Source: a bacterium
GTDB lineage: Bacteria > Bacillota > Clostridia > Lachnospirales > Lachnospiraceae
Direction: 5' to 3'
DNA: 64,000 bases
NCBI GenBank assembly: GCA_023667365.1
Contig: JAMPAG010000002.1
Location: 60,553-124,552, forward strand
This document shows positions 48,543-57,321 of this stretch, piece after piece. Position 1 is the first letter of the stretch. Each line of letters opens with the position of its first letter. Under the pieces are notes generated by a model. That model was not told where the DNA came from. It did not search any database and saw only the letters and a program-made list of their open reading frames with translations. The translations under genes and the position numbers were made by a program.

Positions 48543-49661
48543 TTACAACGCCGTATCGGTCAGCCGCGTCATCGCGCTTGCGGCGTCCACATACGAAATG
48601 CCCTGCCCGATCTCAAACAGATCGTCCTTTGCTAAGTCAAAGCACTCCATAACCTGGGGGGAGAACTCCCCGCACTCGCCGTTATGTATCATGCGGACCG
48701 CCTCGTCTGCCGGATACGCCATTTTGTATACACGCTTGCTCACAAGCGCGTCGTAGACGTCCACAATAGAGACAACCTGCGCCCAGATCGGAATTTCCTC
48801 GCCGACAAGACCGTCAGGGTACCCTTTTCCGTTGTAGCGCTCATGATGATAGCGGCAAATATCATAACAATACTTGTAAAACTCGCTCTCCTCCTGCTTA
48901 AACCGCTCCAACAAATCACAGCCGTTCGTCGTATGCTTCTTCATCTGCTCGAATTCATCCTTCGTCAGCTTGCCCGGCTTTAACAAAATACTGTCGGGGA
49001 TCGTAATCTTTCCGATGTCGTGCAGTGCGGACGCATTGACGATCATATCAACCTGCTCTTTTACCAGATTGTATTCCGGATGGAATTTCATCATATAATT
49101 CATCAAAATCCGCGTAAAATATTTTACTCTCTTAATGTGCTCGCCCGACTCCAGGCTCCGGAACTCGACAACAGAGCTTAACGCATTGACCAAAAATTCA
49201 TTATTCTTTTCCAGCCGCTTCTGCATCTCAACAAGCTTTGCCGTCCGCTCCTCCAGCTTCGCCTCCATGTCGATCCGCTTCTCGAACAGTTCTAATATGT
49301 TTAAGGTACGGCGTATGACAACCTTCGGATTAAACGGCTTATAAATCACATCCGACGCGCCGTACTCGTACGCCTTTAAGTCCGATTCCGCCGTTGCCTC
49401 TCCCGTGATCATGATGACTGCAATCCGATCCATATAGCCCTTTTCCGTCATGTATTCCATGACCTCTAAGCCCGTCTTCTTCGGCATCATCAGATCAAGA
49501 AGCAGCATATCGATCTCATCATGCCCGGCGTCTAAGATCTCGATCGCCTGCTCGCCGTCCGCTGCCTCAAGGATCCGGAACCGTTCCTTAAAAACCATCT
49601 TTAATAGTTCGCGGTTAATATCCGCATCGTCCGCTATCAGTATCGTTTTCTTTTTTTCCAT
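48543..49661 (-). CDS. Response regulator with HD-GYP c-di-GMP phosphodiesterase output
   Basis: 372 residues: REC domain (1-125, phospho-Asp in MLLLDLMMPKKTGL, Lys in VIYKPF), a coiled coil (ELFEKRIDMEAKLEERTAKL), then HD-GYP with the metal HD in ALHDIGKITIPDSIL (214-215), the HHERYNGKGYPDGL block and ADIVDVYDALV-type helix. HD-GYP enzymes break c-di-GMP to GMP. No histidine kinase is adjacent. GYP is intact. Acts in the cytoplasm; opposes the GGDEF protein at the left end of the window. Confidence 0.94.
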   Translation of the reverse strand: MEKKKTILIADDADINRELLKMVFKERFRILEAADGEQAIEILDAGHDEIDMLLLDLMMPKKTGLEVMEYMTEKGYMDRIAVIMITGEATAESDLKAYEYGASDVIYKPFNPKVVIRRTLNILELFEKRIDMEAKLEERTAKLVEMQKRLEKNNEFLVNALSSVVEFRSLESGEHIKRVKYFTRILMNYMMKFHPEYNLVKEQVDMIVNASALHDIGKITIPDSILLKPGKLTKDEFEQMKKHTTNGCDLLERFKQEESEFYKYCYDICRYHHERYNGKGYPDGLVGEEIPIWAQVVSIVDVYDALVSKRVYKMAYPADEAVRMIHNGECGEFSPQVMECFDLAKDDLFEIGQGISYVDAASAMTRLTDTAL

Positions 49662-49896
49662 CGCCTTACACCTATCCTATCCACAATGATTGATTTGCAG
49701 AATCATCTTTATAGTAACGTCTCCTCCCACTATATTGCAAGCATTTTTCCCAAATATTTTCAAAAAATCGCAAAAAAATCCTGTTGTGGTACTCCTCTTT
49801 CTAATGTGCTACAATAGGTGAGGATTTCCATTCTTCCAAAGATACGCCGGGCACGGCAAAACGCCGCCCGCCAGACCGCTATAAAGGAGGCTTTTC

Positions 49897-52245
49897 ATGA
49901 CACTCAAAGACCTGACAGTCGGACAATCCGCCGTCATCCTTTCCGTCGGAGGGGAGGGCGCGCTGCGGCAGCACTTTCTCGATATGGGGCTCATTCCGGG
50001 TGCAGAAGTGACCTTGGTAAAATTTGCCCCGATGGGCGATCCGATGGAGCTTTTGCTTCACGGATACGAGCTGACGCTGCGCCTTGCCGACGCCGCGCAG
50101 ATTGCGGTCGCCGAAGCGTCTCCCGCATCGGAGCAGGTAAAAAAAGAACGTCCGAACAAGCCCATTCCGCACCCCGGCCTCGGCGAGGGCGGCAAATACC
50201 ACAACAAAGACGAGGAGCACCCTCTCCCCGATTCCGAGACGCTCACGTTTGCGCTTGCCGGAAACCAGAACTGCGGAAAAACCACGCTGTTTAACCGTTT
50301 AACGGGTGCGAACCAGCACGTCGGCAATTTCCCCGGCGTCACGGTTGACCGCAAAGACGGCGTCATCAAGGGCTATCCGAACACGCTCATCACCGATCTT
50401 CCCGGCATTTATTCCATGTCCCCGTACAGCAGCGAGGAGCTTGTCACGCGCGGCTTCATCCTTACGGAAAAGCCGAAAGGCATCATCAATATTGTGGACG
50501 CGTCCAACATCGAGCGGAACCTTTATCTGACGATGCAGCTCATGGAATTACATATCCCGATGGTCGTTGCGCTCAACATGATGGACGAAGTGCGCGAAAA
50601 CGGCGGCTCCATCCTCATTAACGAGTTGGAGGAGGCGCTCGGCGTTCCCGTCGTGCCGATCTCCGCCGCCAAAAACGAGGGCATTCATGAACTGATCGAG
50701 CACGCGGTTCATGTCGCCAAATATCAGGAATGTCCGAAACGCATGGATTTCTGCGATGCCGACGATGAGGCGGGCGGTCCCGTACACCGGTGCATCCACG
50801 GCATCATGCATCTAATCGAGGATCATGCCCAAAAAGCGGAAATTCCGATCCGCTTTGCGGCGTCCAAGATCGTGGAGGGCGATCCGAACCTGTTAGACGC
50901 GCTCTCTTTAGATGAAAACGAATTGGATCTATTGGAACACGCGATCGTGCAGATGGAAAAAGAACGGGGACTCGACCGCGCGGCGGCGATCGCGGATATG
51001 CGGTTTCATTTTATCAAAAAAATATGCAGCGAGACCGTCATCAAACCGGGCGAGAGCAAGGAACATATCAGAAGCCGTAAGATCGACCGTTTCCTGACCG
51101 GAAAATACACCGCCATTCCCGCGTTCGTCGGCATCATGGCACTCGTGTTCTTTTTTACGTTCCATGTCATCGGCTTAGGACTTCAAAACCTGCTCGCCAT
51201 GGGTATTGATTCCCTGACCGGTATCGCCGACGCCGCGCTGACGGCAGGGCATGTCAACAAGGCGCTGCATTCGCTTGTCATCGACGGCATTTTTAACGGC
51301 GTCGGCAGCGTATTGAGTTTTCTCCCCATCATCGTAACCTTATTTTTCTTTTTATCCATGTTGGAGGACAGCGGCTATATGGCGCGCGTCGCGTTTGTGA
51401 TGGATAAGCTGCTGCGCAAGATCGGGCTGTCGGGGCGCAGCATTGTGCCGATGCTCATCGGCTTCGGCTGCACGGTTCCCGGCGTCATGGCAAGCCGCAC
51501 GCTCTCGTCCGAGCGCGACCGCAAAATGACGATCCTGCTCACGCCTTTTATGAGCTGTTCCGCCAAGCTGCCGATCTATGGCTTTTTTACGGCGGCGTTT
51601 TTCCCGCGCTTCGGGGCGCTCGTCATGATCCTGCTTTATTTTGGCGGCATAGCGGTCGGCATTCTCGCCGCGCTCATCATGAAAAACACCTTGTTCCGCG
51701 GCGAGCCCGTTCCGTTTGTCATGGAACTTCCGAACTACCGCCTGCCGGGATTCAAAAATGTCATGCGGCTTTTATGGGATAAGGCAAAGGATTTCTTACA
51801 GCGCGCGTTCACGGTCATTTTTGCCGCCACGATCCTGATCTGGTTTTTACAGACCTTTGACCTGCACTTTAATATGGTATCCGACTCGCAGGACAGCATC
51901 CTTGCGCTGATCGCGGGACTGATCGCCCCGGTCTTTGTGCCGCTCGGTTTTGGAGACTGGCGCGTTTCCACCGCCCTGATCGCCGGTTTCATGGCAAAAG
52001 AAAGCGTCGTCGCAACGCTCTCCGTACTTCTTCCGTCCGAAGCGCTGCTTTTCGGGCTTCTTGCGCCGGTTGACGCCGCCGCCCTGCTTGTGTTCTGCCT
52101 GCTCTATACGCCGTGCGTTGCGGCGATCGCCGCCGTCAGACGGGAGCTCGGCTCGAAATGGGCGTGCGCGGTCGTCATCGGACAGTGCGTGATCGCATGG
52201 GCTGCCGCGCTGCTTGTTCATCTTGTTGGGATGGTATTTTTATGA
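49897..52245 (+). CDS. feoB: Ferrous iron transporter FeoB with fused FeoA domain
   Basis: 782 residues. Residues 1-75 form an SH3-like FeoA domain (MTLKDLTVGQSAVILSVGGE); after a linker the G domain starts with GNQNCGKTT (122 on), followed by GVTVDRKDG, DLPGIYSM and NMMD; then the FeoB helical domain and the membrane part with two Gate motifs (IGFGCTVPGVMASRT, LLYTPCVAAIAAV). It imports Fe2+ under low-oxygen conditions. The FeoA-FeoB fusion needs no separate feoA. AAAGGAGG precedes ATG. No Fur or DtxR box could be identified in the 235-bp gap upstream. Confidence 0.95.
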   Translation: MTLKDLTVGQSAVILSVGGEGALRQHFLDMGLIPGAEVTLVKFAPMGDPMELLLHGYELTLRLADAAQIAVAEASPASEQVKKERPNKPIPHPGLGEGGKYHNKDEEHPLPDSETLTFALAGNQNCGKTTLFNRLTGANQHVGNFPGVTVDRKDGVIKGYPNTLITDLPGIYSMSPYSSEELVTRGFILTEKPKGIINIVDASNIERNLYLTMQLMELHIPMVVALNMMDEVRENGGSILINELEEALGVPVVPISAAKNEGIHELIEHAVHVAKYQECPKRMDFCDADDEAGGPVHRCIHGIMHLIEDHAQKAEIPIRFAASKIVEGDPNLLDALSLDENELDLLEHAIVQMEKERGLDRAAAIADMRFHFIKKICSETVIKPGESKEHIRSRKIDRFLTGKYTAIPAFVGIMALVFFFTFHVIGLGLQNLLAMGIDSLTGIADAALTAGHVNKALHSLVIDGIFNGVGSVLSFLPIIVTLFFFLSMLEDSGYMARVAFVMDKLLRKIGLSGRSIVPMLIGFGCTVPGVMASRTLSSERDRKMTILLTPFMSCSAKLPIYGFFTAAFFPRFGALVMILLYFGGIAVGILAALIMKNTLFRGEPVPFVMELPNYRLPGFKNVMRLLWDKAKDFLQRAFTVIFAATILIWFLQTFDLHFNMVSDSQDSILALIAGLIAPVFVPLGFGDWRVSTALIAGFMAKESVVATLSVLLPSEALLFGLLAPVDAAALLVFCLLYTPCVAAIAAVRRELGSKWACAVVIGQCVIAWAAALLVHLVGMVFL

Positions 52246-52308
52246 AAAAATTAAAACAATAATGATAGTATAGAAATAGATCTTTTTATAGTTTTGAGGA
52301 GAAGGTGA

Positions 52309-52896
52309 ATGGAGAAAAATGAAGTTCTTTTGTACGTGACAGAAGACGGAACCGTTAAATTAGAGGTCGCGATGGAGGCGGAAACGGTGTGGCTTAATCT
52401 GAACCAGTTATGCGAATTGTTCCAGCGCGACAAATCTGTTATATCAAGACATATCAGGAACATATTTGCAGAAGGAGAATTAGAGCAAGATTCAGTTGTT
52501 GCATTTTTTGCAACAACTGCGGAAGATGGAAAAACATATCAGGTTGCTTATTACAATCTGGATGTGATCATATCTGTAGGCTATCGTGTCAAATCCCTCC
52601 GCGGCACGCAGTTCCGTAAATGGGCGTTGAAAGTCCTGAAAGAATACATGATAAAAGGTTTTGCGCTGGATGATGACAGGTTAAAAAATCTCGGCGGCGG
52701 TAATTACTTTGAAGAATTGTTGGCACAGATCAGAAGCATCCGCGCAAGCGAAAAGGTTTTTTGGAGAAAGGTTCTGGATATTTATGCTACCAGCATAGAC
52801 TATGAACCGAAGTCAGAAATTTCCGTGCAGTTTTTTAAGCAGGTGCAGAATAAGATGCATTGGGCAGTGCATCATCATACTATAAATGAGAGCTGA
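52309..52896 (+). CDS. RhuM-family protein, C-terminally truncated
   Basis: 195 residues matching the RhuM family of virulence-associated proteins, which often sit in accessory or defence regions: VWLNLNQLCELFQRDKSVIS, SVVAFFATTAEDGKTYQVAY, YNLDVIISVGYRVKS, FRKWALKVLKEYM. Family members are usually about 330 residues; this one stops just after FFKQVQNKMHWAVHHHT, where others continue. So it is a truncated or decayed copy. Likely no longer fully functional. Confidence 0.8.
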   Translation: MEKNEVLLYVTEDGTVKLEVAMEAETVWLNLNQLCELFQRDKSVISRHIRNIFAEGELEQDSVVAFFATTAEDGKTYQVAYYNLDVIISVGYRVKSLRGTQFRKWALKVLKEYMIKGFALDDDRLKNLGGGNYFEELLAQIRSIRASEKVFWRKVLDIYATSIDYEPKSEISVQFFKQVQNKMHWAVHHHTINES

Positions 52897-52920
52897 GAAG
52901 AACCATTTTTTGGGCTATAC

Positions 52921-53091
52921 TTGAAAAAGAAAATGATATTGAAGTTTAAGAATATAGAATCGGATGTTGACATTATGATTTTGCTAAATTGCGATCAAGA
53001 AGAAATAAGGGGAAAGCGAAAAGAGATCAGCCGGATTGCAAGCCGTGTGGGTCTGCGAAATGATATAATGGTTTCGCTTCTTGCGCGCAAT
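52921..53091 (+). pseudogene. Nucleotidyltransferase-domain remnant
   Basis: A frame reading ESDVDIMILLNCDQEEIRGK then KEISRIASRVGLRNDIMVSL keeps the second half of a small MNT-type nucleotidyltransferase domain (D-x-D strand), but the GSxxxG first motif upstream and a real start are missing. A remnant of a short nucleotidyltransferase gene, lying between the truncated RhuM gene and the XRE gene. Confidence 0.6.
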
Positions 53092-53103
53092 CTTTATGCT
53101 CTT

Positions 53104-53388
53104 CTATTTTTGTTTCATTGCTTTTATTAAATTGAGCAGGGCGTCGATTTCCGCCTGCGAAAGTCCGGATAAATCTATTTCTTGTCTGCGTTCTACACCG
53201 AGAAGATAATCGGTAGACACCTTAAATATTTGTGAAATATGAATAAGCACATCATAGGATGGCAGGCGCAGACCTGTCTCATAAGCGCTGATAACGGATT
53301 TTGTCAGTCCCAGCTTTTGAGATAGCTGCGCCTGTGTCAAGTGATCTCTTAAACGTAAAGTCTTTAATAAGTTTCCAAAATCAACCAT
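53104..53388 (-). CDS. XRE-family helix-turn-helix regulator
   Basis: 94 residues: one helix-turn-helix (LTQAQLSQKLGLTKSVISAY) and a Leu-rich C-terminal helix (SQAEIDALLNLIKAMK) that may dimerise it. Divergent from the surface protein/toxin operon and 16 bp from a perfect 8+8 palindrome, the likely operator. ATG 53388 is chosen; GGGGATTTTCTG stands before it. It probably represses itself and the divergent operon, but this is inferred from layout. Confidence 0.88.
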   Translation of the reverse strand: MVDFGNLLKTLRLRDHLTQAQLSQKLGLTKSVISAYETGLRLPSYDVLIHISQIFKVSTDYLLGVERRQEIDLSGLSQAEIDALLNLIKAMKQK

Positions 53389-53404
53389 CAGAAAATCCCC
53401 TTTG

Positions 53405-53428
53405 CACAATCATACTATAGTGATTGTG
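53405..53428. promoter_or_regulatory. Palindromic operator of the XRE regulator
   Basis: CACAATCA (53405-53412) and its perfect complement TGATTGTG (53421-53428), separated by 8 bp that include a TATAG element readable on either strand. Confidence 0.75.
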
Positions 53429-53457
53429 TTTAATAGGTGGATAAAGTATTCAATTAG

Positions 53458-53486
53458 TTGACCTCTTGAAACTATTTTGATAAAAT
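53458..53486 (+). promoter_or_regulatory. Promoter of the surface-protein/toxin operon
   Basis: TTGACC (53458), 17 bp, TAAAAT (53481); 45 bp before the start codon. Confidence 0.75.
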
Positions 53487-53531
53487 AAAACCAGTTTTTG
53501 GGATACATAGAACCGAGGGAGGGTACATGGC

Positions 53532-55508
53532 ATGAGAAAGAAAAAGAGCATCACATGGATAGCATTGCTAATGACGGTAATATCGGCTGGAAAATTTGAT
53601 ATTGTTCCGGAGGACAGTCTTCATGTGGTATATGGAAAAGAGGCTGAAATGGAATTGCCCTGTTATCAATATGAGTTTGAAGGAGACAGCCACTATGAAC
53701 TTTCGGATGAAGGTCCCACGGGTATGGGAGAAGATACCTTTGGAATGCTATCTATCAACGGCGAGGTGAGTCCGATCGAGTCCGTAAATGGGGTTTTGTC
53801 CTATGAAGTGACAAGCGGTAATGTATCGTTGGAATATTTATGTAAAGAGGCTGCAGACGATATTCCATCCGATGAATGGCATATTGCAGAGGATAAATCA
53901 AAGACAGTCGATGGCGTGAAACTGGATGAAAATATTGGGAGTGGAGCGCTTATTCTTCAAACATCCCTCACGGGTGAGGACTGGATCACAGAGGCAGTCT
54001 ACACAGATATTTTGAACGAATCAGCGGAAACATTTTCTGATTTTTATACGACGCGTGAGATTCAGCAGATCAACGGCTGCTATTATCGGATTATTGTGGC
54101 ATATAAGATGGAGCGGCAGATAGAGGATAAAAAGTATTGGTTTGTAAGTGTAGATAATTTTGAATATAAGAAATATGCAGAAGTATATGAGTTTTATCTG
54201 ATCAATAGCAGTGAGAATGCGGCAGATACAACATCACCGTCTGCGTTGCCGAGGCGGGAGCTTGGAACAAAGATCAACACGGGAAAAGACAACGGTTTTT
54301 CCGGGAATGTGGAGATTACAAGAAAAGATCCTCATTATGGCTGGGACATCGGGACGTTTTTTGTGAACGGTTATACGAGAGAGACAACGGATGGAGAGGA
54401 CCTTATATTCCTCAAAAATGTAGGAGACCGGGTAACGCTGTGGTTTCTTTTGTCCGAGGATATTACCTGCCTGAACGGGGACAAGAATTTGTCGGTCAGT
54501 GAAGATACCAACGGATACGACCAATATTTTGAGATTGACAGGACAAATTTTAAGCATGGCACATTGATTATCCGGTATACCGATCATGAAGGAGTACGGC
54601 ATGAACCGGTGATCTATACGGATTTTCTTGCGGCGAACGCGTGTACCGGCGCGAATACGAAGGTTGAGTTGTTTGAAGAAGGCGATTATGAGGTGGCGCT
54701 GGATTATGAGATAAAAGAGGATTCATGGGTAGATTCCTATACGAATTATCGAATTTTCTTTACGTTTCAGATACGCAACGGAAATTGTATGGTATACCCG
54801 TTTGATACGGCTACGGGATCGGAGCTTGCAGATCATGCGATCACAGAGAATGGATTTAAGCTGGATATGGCAAGATCACGCTATCTGACGATAGATGTGA
54901 CCAGAACCATTCTGAGACCGGATGGGGATGGTTATATCGAGGACGTTCGATTTAACAGACCGGCAAAAGACGGCGACGTGTATGTGGAAGAAGGAATTTA
55001 TACATTTACAGTAAAAAATCTATATACGGACAGCGAGCCGACGACGAAACAGATTTATGTTGGCAGCAGTCCCATATTAAGGGCGCTTTCTTCAAGCGGG
55101 CTGTCCTTGCAGGAAATCAACGAATTATTAGCTGCGGGAGCGGAAATTAGCGAATTCGGGCAGATAGAAATGCCATCAAATTCGTCATTGGAAGAATTGG
55201 CGGAAGCGGAGGCGCCGGAGGAACCACAGGAAATGGTACAGGATACGGAAGTGCCTGCACAGGATAATAGCGGACTGACAATGGAGCTACAGCCGGTACA
55301 GGAGGAGACAGAGACCTTTGCTGAGGAGACGGAGCCTGATAACGCAGACCTTTCCGGGCAGGGGACGGGATGGTCTGCGGCGGCAATTGCAATCGTGGTC
55401 ACAATTGTAGTCGTGGCAGGCGCTGCCGGTGTGTGGATTGTTATTACCAAAAAGAAAAAAGTGCAGAAAACGGAGTCTGTTGAACCGGAAAAGGAGGACA
55501 ATGACTGA
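53532..55508 (+). CDS. Membrane-anchored surface protein, unknown family
   Basis: 658 residues. Short N-terminal hydrophobic stretch (ITWIALLMTVISAG) that may be a signal peptide, a beta-rich acidic outer region of about 540 residues, a Glu-rich stalk (EAPEEPQEMVQDTEVPAQ), one transmembrane helix (AAIAIVVTIVVVAGAAGVWI) and a short basic tail with KKKK. Type I membrane topology with the bulk outside. No domain was recognised. It is first in an operon with the LHH nuclease lipoprotein, whose ATG shares a base with this stop, so it may be the toxin's surface partner or carrier. Gene has GAGGGAGGG upstream. Confidence 0.78.
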   Translation: MRKKKSITWIALLMTVISAGKFDIVPEDSLHVVYGKEAEMELPCYQYEFEGDSHYELSDEGPTGMGEDTFGMLSINGEVSPIESVNGVLSYEVTSGNVSLEYLCKEAADDIPSDEWHIAEDKSKTVDGVKLDENIGSGALILQTSLTGEDWITEAVYTDILNESAETFSDFYTTREIQQINGCYYRIIVAYKMERQIEDKKYWFVSVDNFEYKKYAEVYEFYLINSSENAADTTSPSALPRRELGTKINTGKDNGFSGNVEITRKDPHYGWDIGTFFVNGYTRETTDGEDLIFLKNVGDRVTLWFLLSEDITCLNGDKNLSVSEDTNGYDQYFEIDRTNFKHGTLIIRYTDHEGVRHEPVIYTDFLAANACTGANTKVELFEEGDYEVALDYEIKEDSWVDSYTNYRIFFTFQIRNGNCMVYPFDTATGSELADHAITENGFKLDMARSRYLTIDVTRTILRPDGDGYIEDVRFNRPAKDGDVYVEEGIYTFTVKNLYTDSEPTTKQIYVGSSPILRALSSSGLSLQEINELLAAGAEISEFGQIEMPSNSSLEELAEAEAPEEPQEMVQDTEVPAQDNSGLTMELQPVQEETETFAEETEPDNADLSGQGTGWSAAAIAIVVTIVVVAGAAGVWIVITKKKKVQKTESVEPEKEDND

Positions 55509-56767
55509 TGAAAAAGATACTTGCATTATTATTAAGCTGTTCATTATTATTGACCGCCTGCGCGCAAAATCAAATACCGGAGAACACGACTGCTCTGCGG
55601 GGACAGGATGCGGCGGCAGGAGAACCGGCGCAGGAAGAAGCGGTTACGGAGCTTACAGATGCCGAGCTGCCCGATGAAGAAATTCCCGATCCGACGCCAT
55701 ATCATTATGAGATCAATTTTGAAAGCCTGAATGATGAAGATCTCATGCGATATATGGAGGATGATCTGTATTTAGGGATTGTCGGAGCACTGGACAGTGA
55801 CGAATATGTTGTGGAAGAAATTCGCACGGTCTATGTCTCGCAGGAATATATTGATGAACTGGCGTACAATTCACAGGCAAATATCTATTTTGGATATACA
55901 TTGGAGGAGCTCGACGCAGCGTTTGAGGGTACGAGGTATGTATTTACGCTTGGAGAAGAGGGAGATACCATTGTTACCGAATTTGAGGAATATGACGATA
56001 TTTATGAGAGAGTGCTTCGGAATGTTGCGGTTGGAACCGGCGTTATTTTAGTCTGTGTAACGGTTTCTGTCGTGTCCGCGGGACTTGGGGCACCTGCGGT
56101 CAGTATGATTTTTGCGATGGCGGCGGAAAGCGGAACGACGTTGGCGTTATCCAGCGGCAGTATGAGCGCGATTGCGGCGGGTATCACGACCGGGATTCAA
56201 ACGCATGACATGAACGAAGCGTTACGGGCGGCGGCACTCGCTGGGAGTGAAGGGTTTAAGTGGGGCGCGATCACAGGCAGTATATCCGGGGGTACTTCGG
56301 AATTTTTTGCACTGAGAAGTGCCGCCCAAACAGGACTCTCAATGAATGAAGTGGCAATCATTCAACGGGAATCCCATCTGCCGATGGACGTGATCGGTCA
56401 GTTCCATACAATGGAAGAATATGAGGTATTCAAGGCGGCAAATCTCAAGCCGGTAATGATCAATGGCAGAACGGCGTTAGTCCGCGCAGATATTGATCTG
56501 AACCAAGTAGATGAATTCGGAAGAACGAATTTACAGAGAATGCGTTTGGGGCTTTCCGCCAGGGACTCCGCCGGAAAGTCATTTGAGCTACATCATATCG
56601 GACAGGAAGCGGATGGCACATTGGCAATCCTGTCACGGGCAGAACATGACAGCGCAGCGTTGCACGGTTTCAAAATGGTAGGAGAAATTGATAGGGTAGA
56701 ATTTGCACGACAGAGAAGAAACTTTTGGAAAACCATGGCAGAGTTATTAGAAAGCGGGGGTATCTGA
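55508..56767 (+). CDS. Lipoprotein with C-terminal LHH/HNH nuclease (polymorphic toxin)
   Basis: 419 residues. Signal peptide with lipobox LTAC (Cys about 19). Then an acidic region (about 20-170), a Gly/Ala-rich hydrophobic segment (about 175-275, AVGTGVILVCVTVSVVSAGL), and a C-terminal domain (about 320-419) with ELHHIGQEADGTLAILSRAE and the trailing HD..H (EHDSAALHGF), the LHH branch of the HNH/endonuclease VII fold. That fold is a common toxic tip of bacterial polymorphic toxins. The SUKH immunity gene follows directly. A lipid-anchored nuclease toxin is unusual. The catalytic His pair is visible; activity is inferred. Confidence 0.85.
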   Translation: MKKILALLLSCSLLLTACAQNQIPENTTALRGQDAAAGEPAQEEAVTELTDAELPDEEIPDPTPYHYEINFESLNDEDLMRYMEDDLYLGIVGALDSDEYVVEEIRTVYVSQEYIDELAYNSQANIYFGYTLEELDAAFEGTRYVFTLGEEGDTIVTEFEEYDDIYERVLRNVAVGTGVILVCVTVSVVSAGLGAPAVSMIFAMAAESGTTLALSSGSMSAIAAGITTGIQTHDMNEALRAAALAGSEGFKWGAITGSISGGTSEFFALRSAAQTGLSMNEVAIIQRESHLPMDVIGQFHTMEEYEVFKAANLKPVMINGRTALVRADIDLNQVDEFGRTNLQRMRLGLSARDSAGKSFELHHIGQEADGTLAILSRAEHDSAALHGFKMVGEIDRVEFARQRRNFWKTMAELLESGGI

Positions 56768-56769
56768 CG

Positions 56770-57165
56770 ATGGAAAACTTTTGTGAACTCTTGAAGAAAA
56801 GTGAGGATTTTGTGTCCGTCAACGGAGCAGAGGAGGCGGAGATCGCGGCGGCAGAGGAGGCGTTATCTCTGCGGTTTGCAAAGGATTATCGGGAATATCT
56901 AGCCGCATACGGGGCGGCGTCGGCGAACGGACACGAATTTACCGGAGTGATAAAATCTGCAAGACTGAATGTGGTCGATGTAACAAAAAGAGAACGGGAA
57001 AGAAATGCGCACGCTTCCAATGCGTTCTATGTTGTGGAAGAATGCCTGATTGACGGCATCATTATTTGGCAGACGGCGGCGGGGGAAGTCTTTCAGTCCG
57101 TCGGTAACGGTGGGCTGGAAAAGGTCTATGATTCTTTAGCGGACTACTTTCTTTCGGATTTTTAA
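56770..57165 (+). CDS. SUKH/SMI1-KNR4-family immunity protein
   Basis: 131 residues in the SUKH fold: IAAAEEALSLRFAKDYREYL and AAYGAASANGHEFTGV with the family's L-P-x-x-Y-x-x-F-L-like opening, then VVEECLIDGIIIWQTAAGEV and a closing SLADYFLSDF. SUKH proteins are common immunity partners of nuclease toxins, and this gene starts 2 bp after the LHH toxin. ATG 56770 is chosen; codons back to 56725 overlap the toxin. It should sit in the cytoplasm and neutralise the nuclease. Confidence 0.87.
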   Translation: MENFCELLKKSEDFVSVNGAEEAEIAAAEEALSLRFAKDYREYLAAYGAASANGHEFTGVIKSARLNVVDVTKRERERNAHASNAFYVVEECLIDGIIIWQTAAGEVFQSVGNGGLEKVYDSLADYFLSDF

Positions 57166-57253
57166 CGTTCCCAAAATTTTTGCCGCTTTTGCAGAATGAC
57201 CAGCTAATCCGCCGTGCTGTAAAAAAACAATCCCCAACCCGCATTTTCCATGA

Positions 57254-57282
57254 TTGACGACGTCGAACGGCTTTGATAAAAT
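57254..57282 (+). promoter_or_regulatory. Promoter of the hemerythrin-REC gene
   Basis: TTGACG (57254), 17 bp, TAAAAT (57277). The -10 region TTTGATAAAATAAAA is identical to that of the toxin operon promoter. Confidence 0.8.
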
Positions 57283-57321
57283 AAAAGAAGATTTCATCAA
57301 TTACAGCGAGGGGGAGAGCCT

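Noticed and set aside
49662..49896. Fur box or riboswitch upstream of feoB
   Set aside because: AT-rich runs are present but no 19-bp Fur palindrome or known riboswitch core could be made out.
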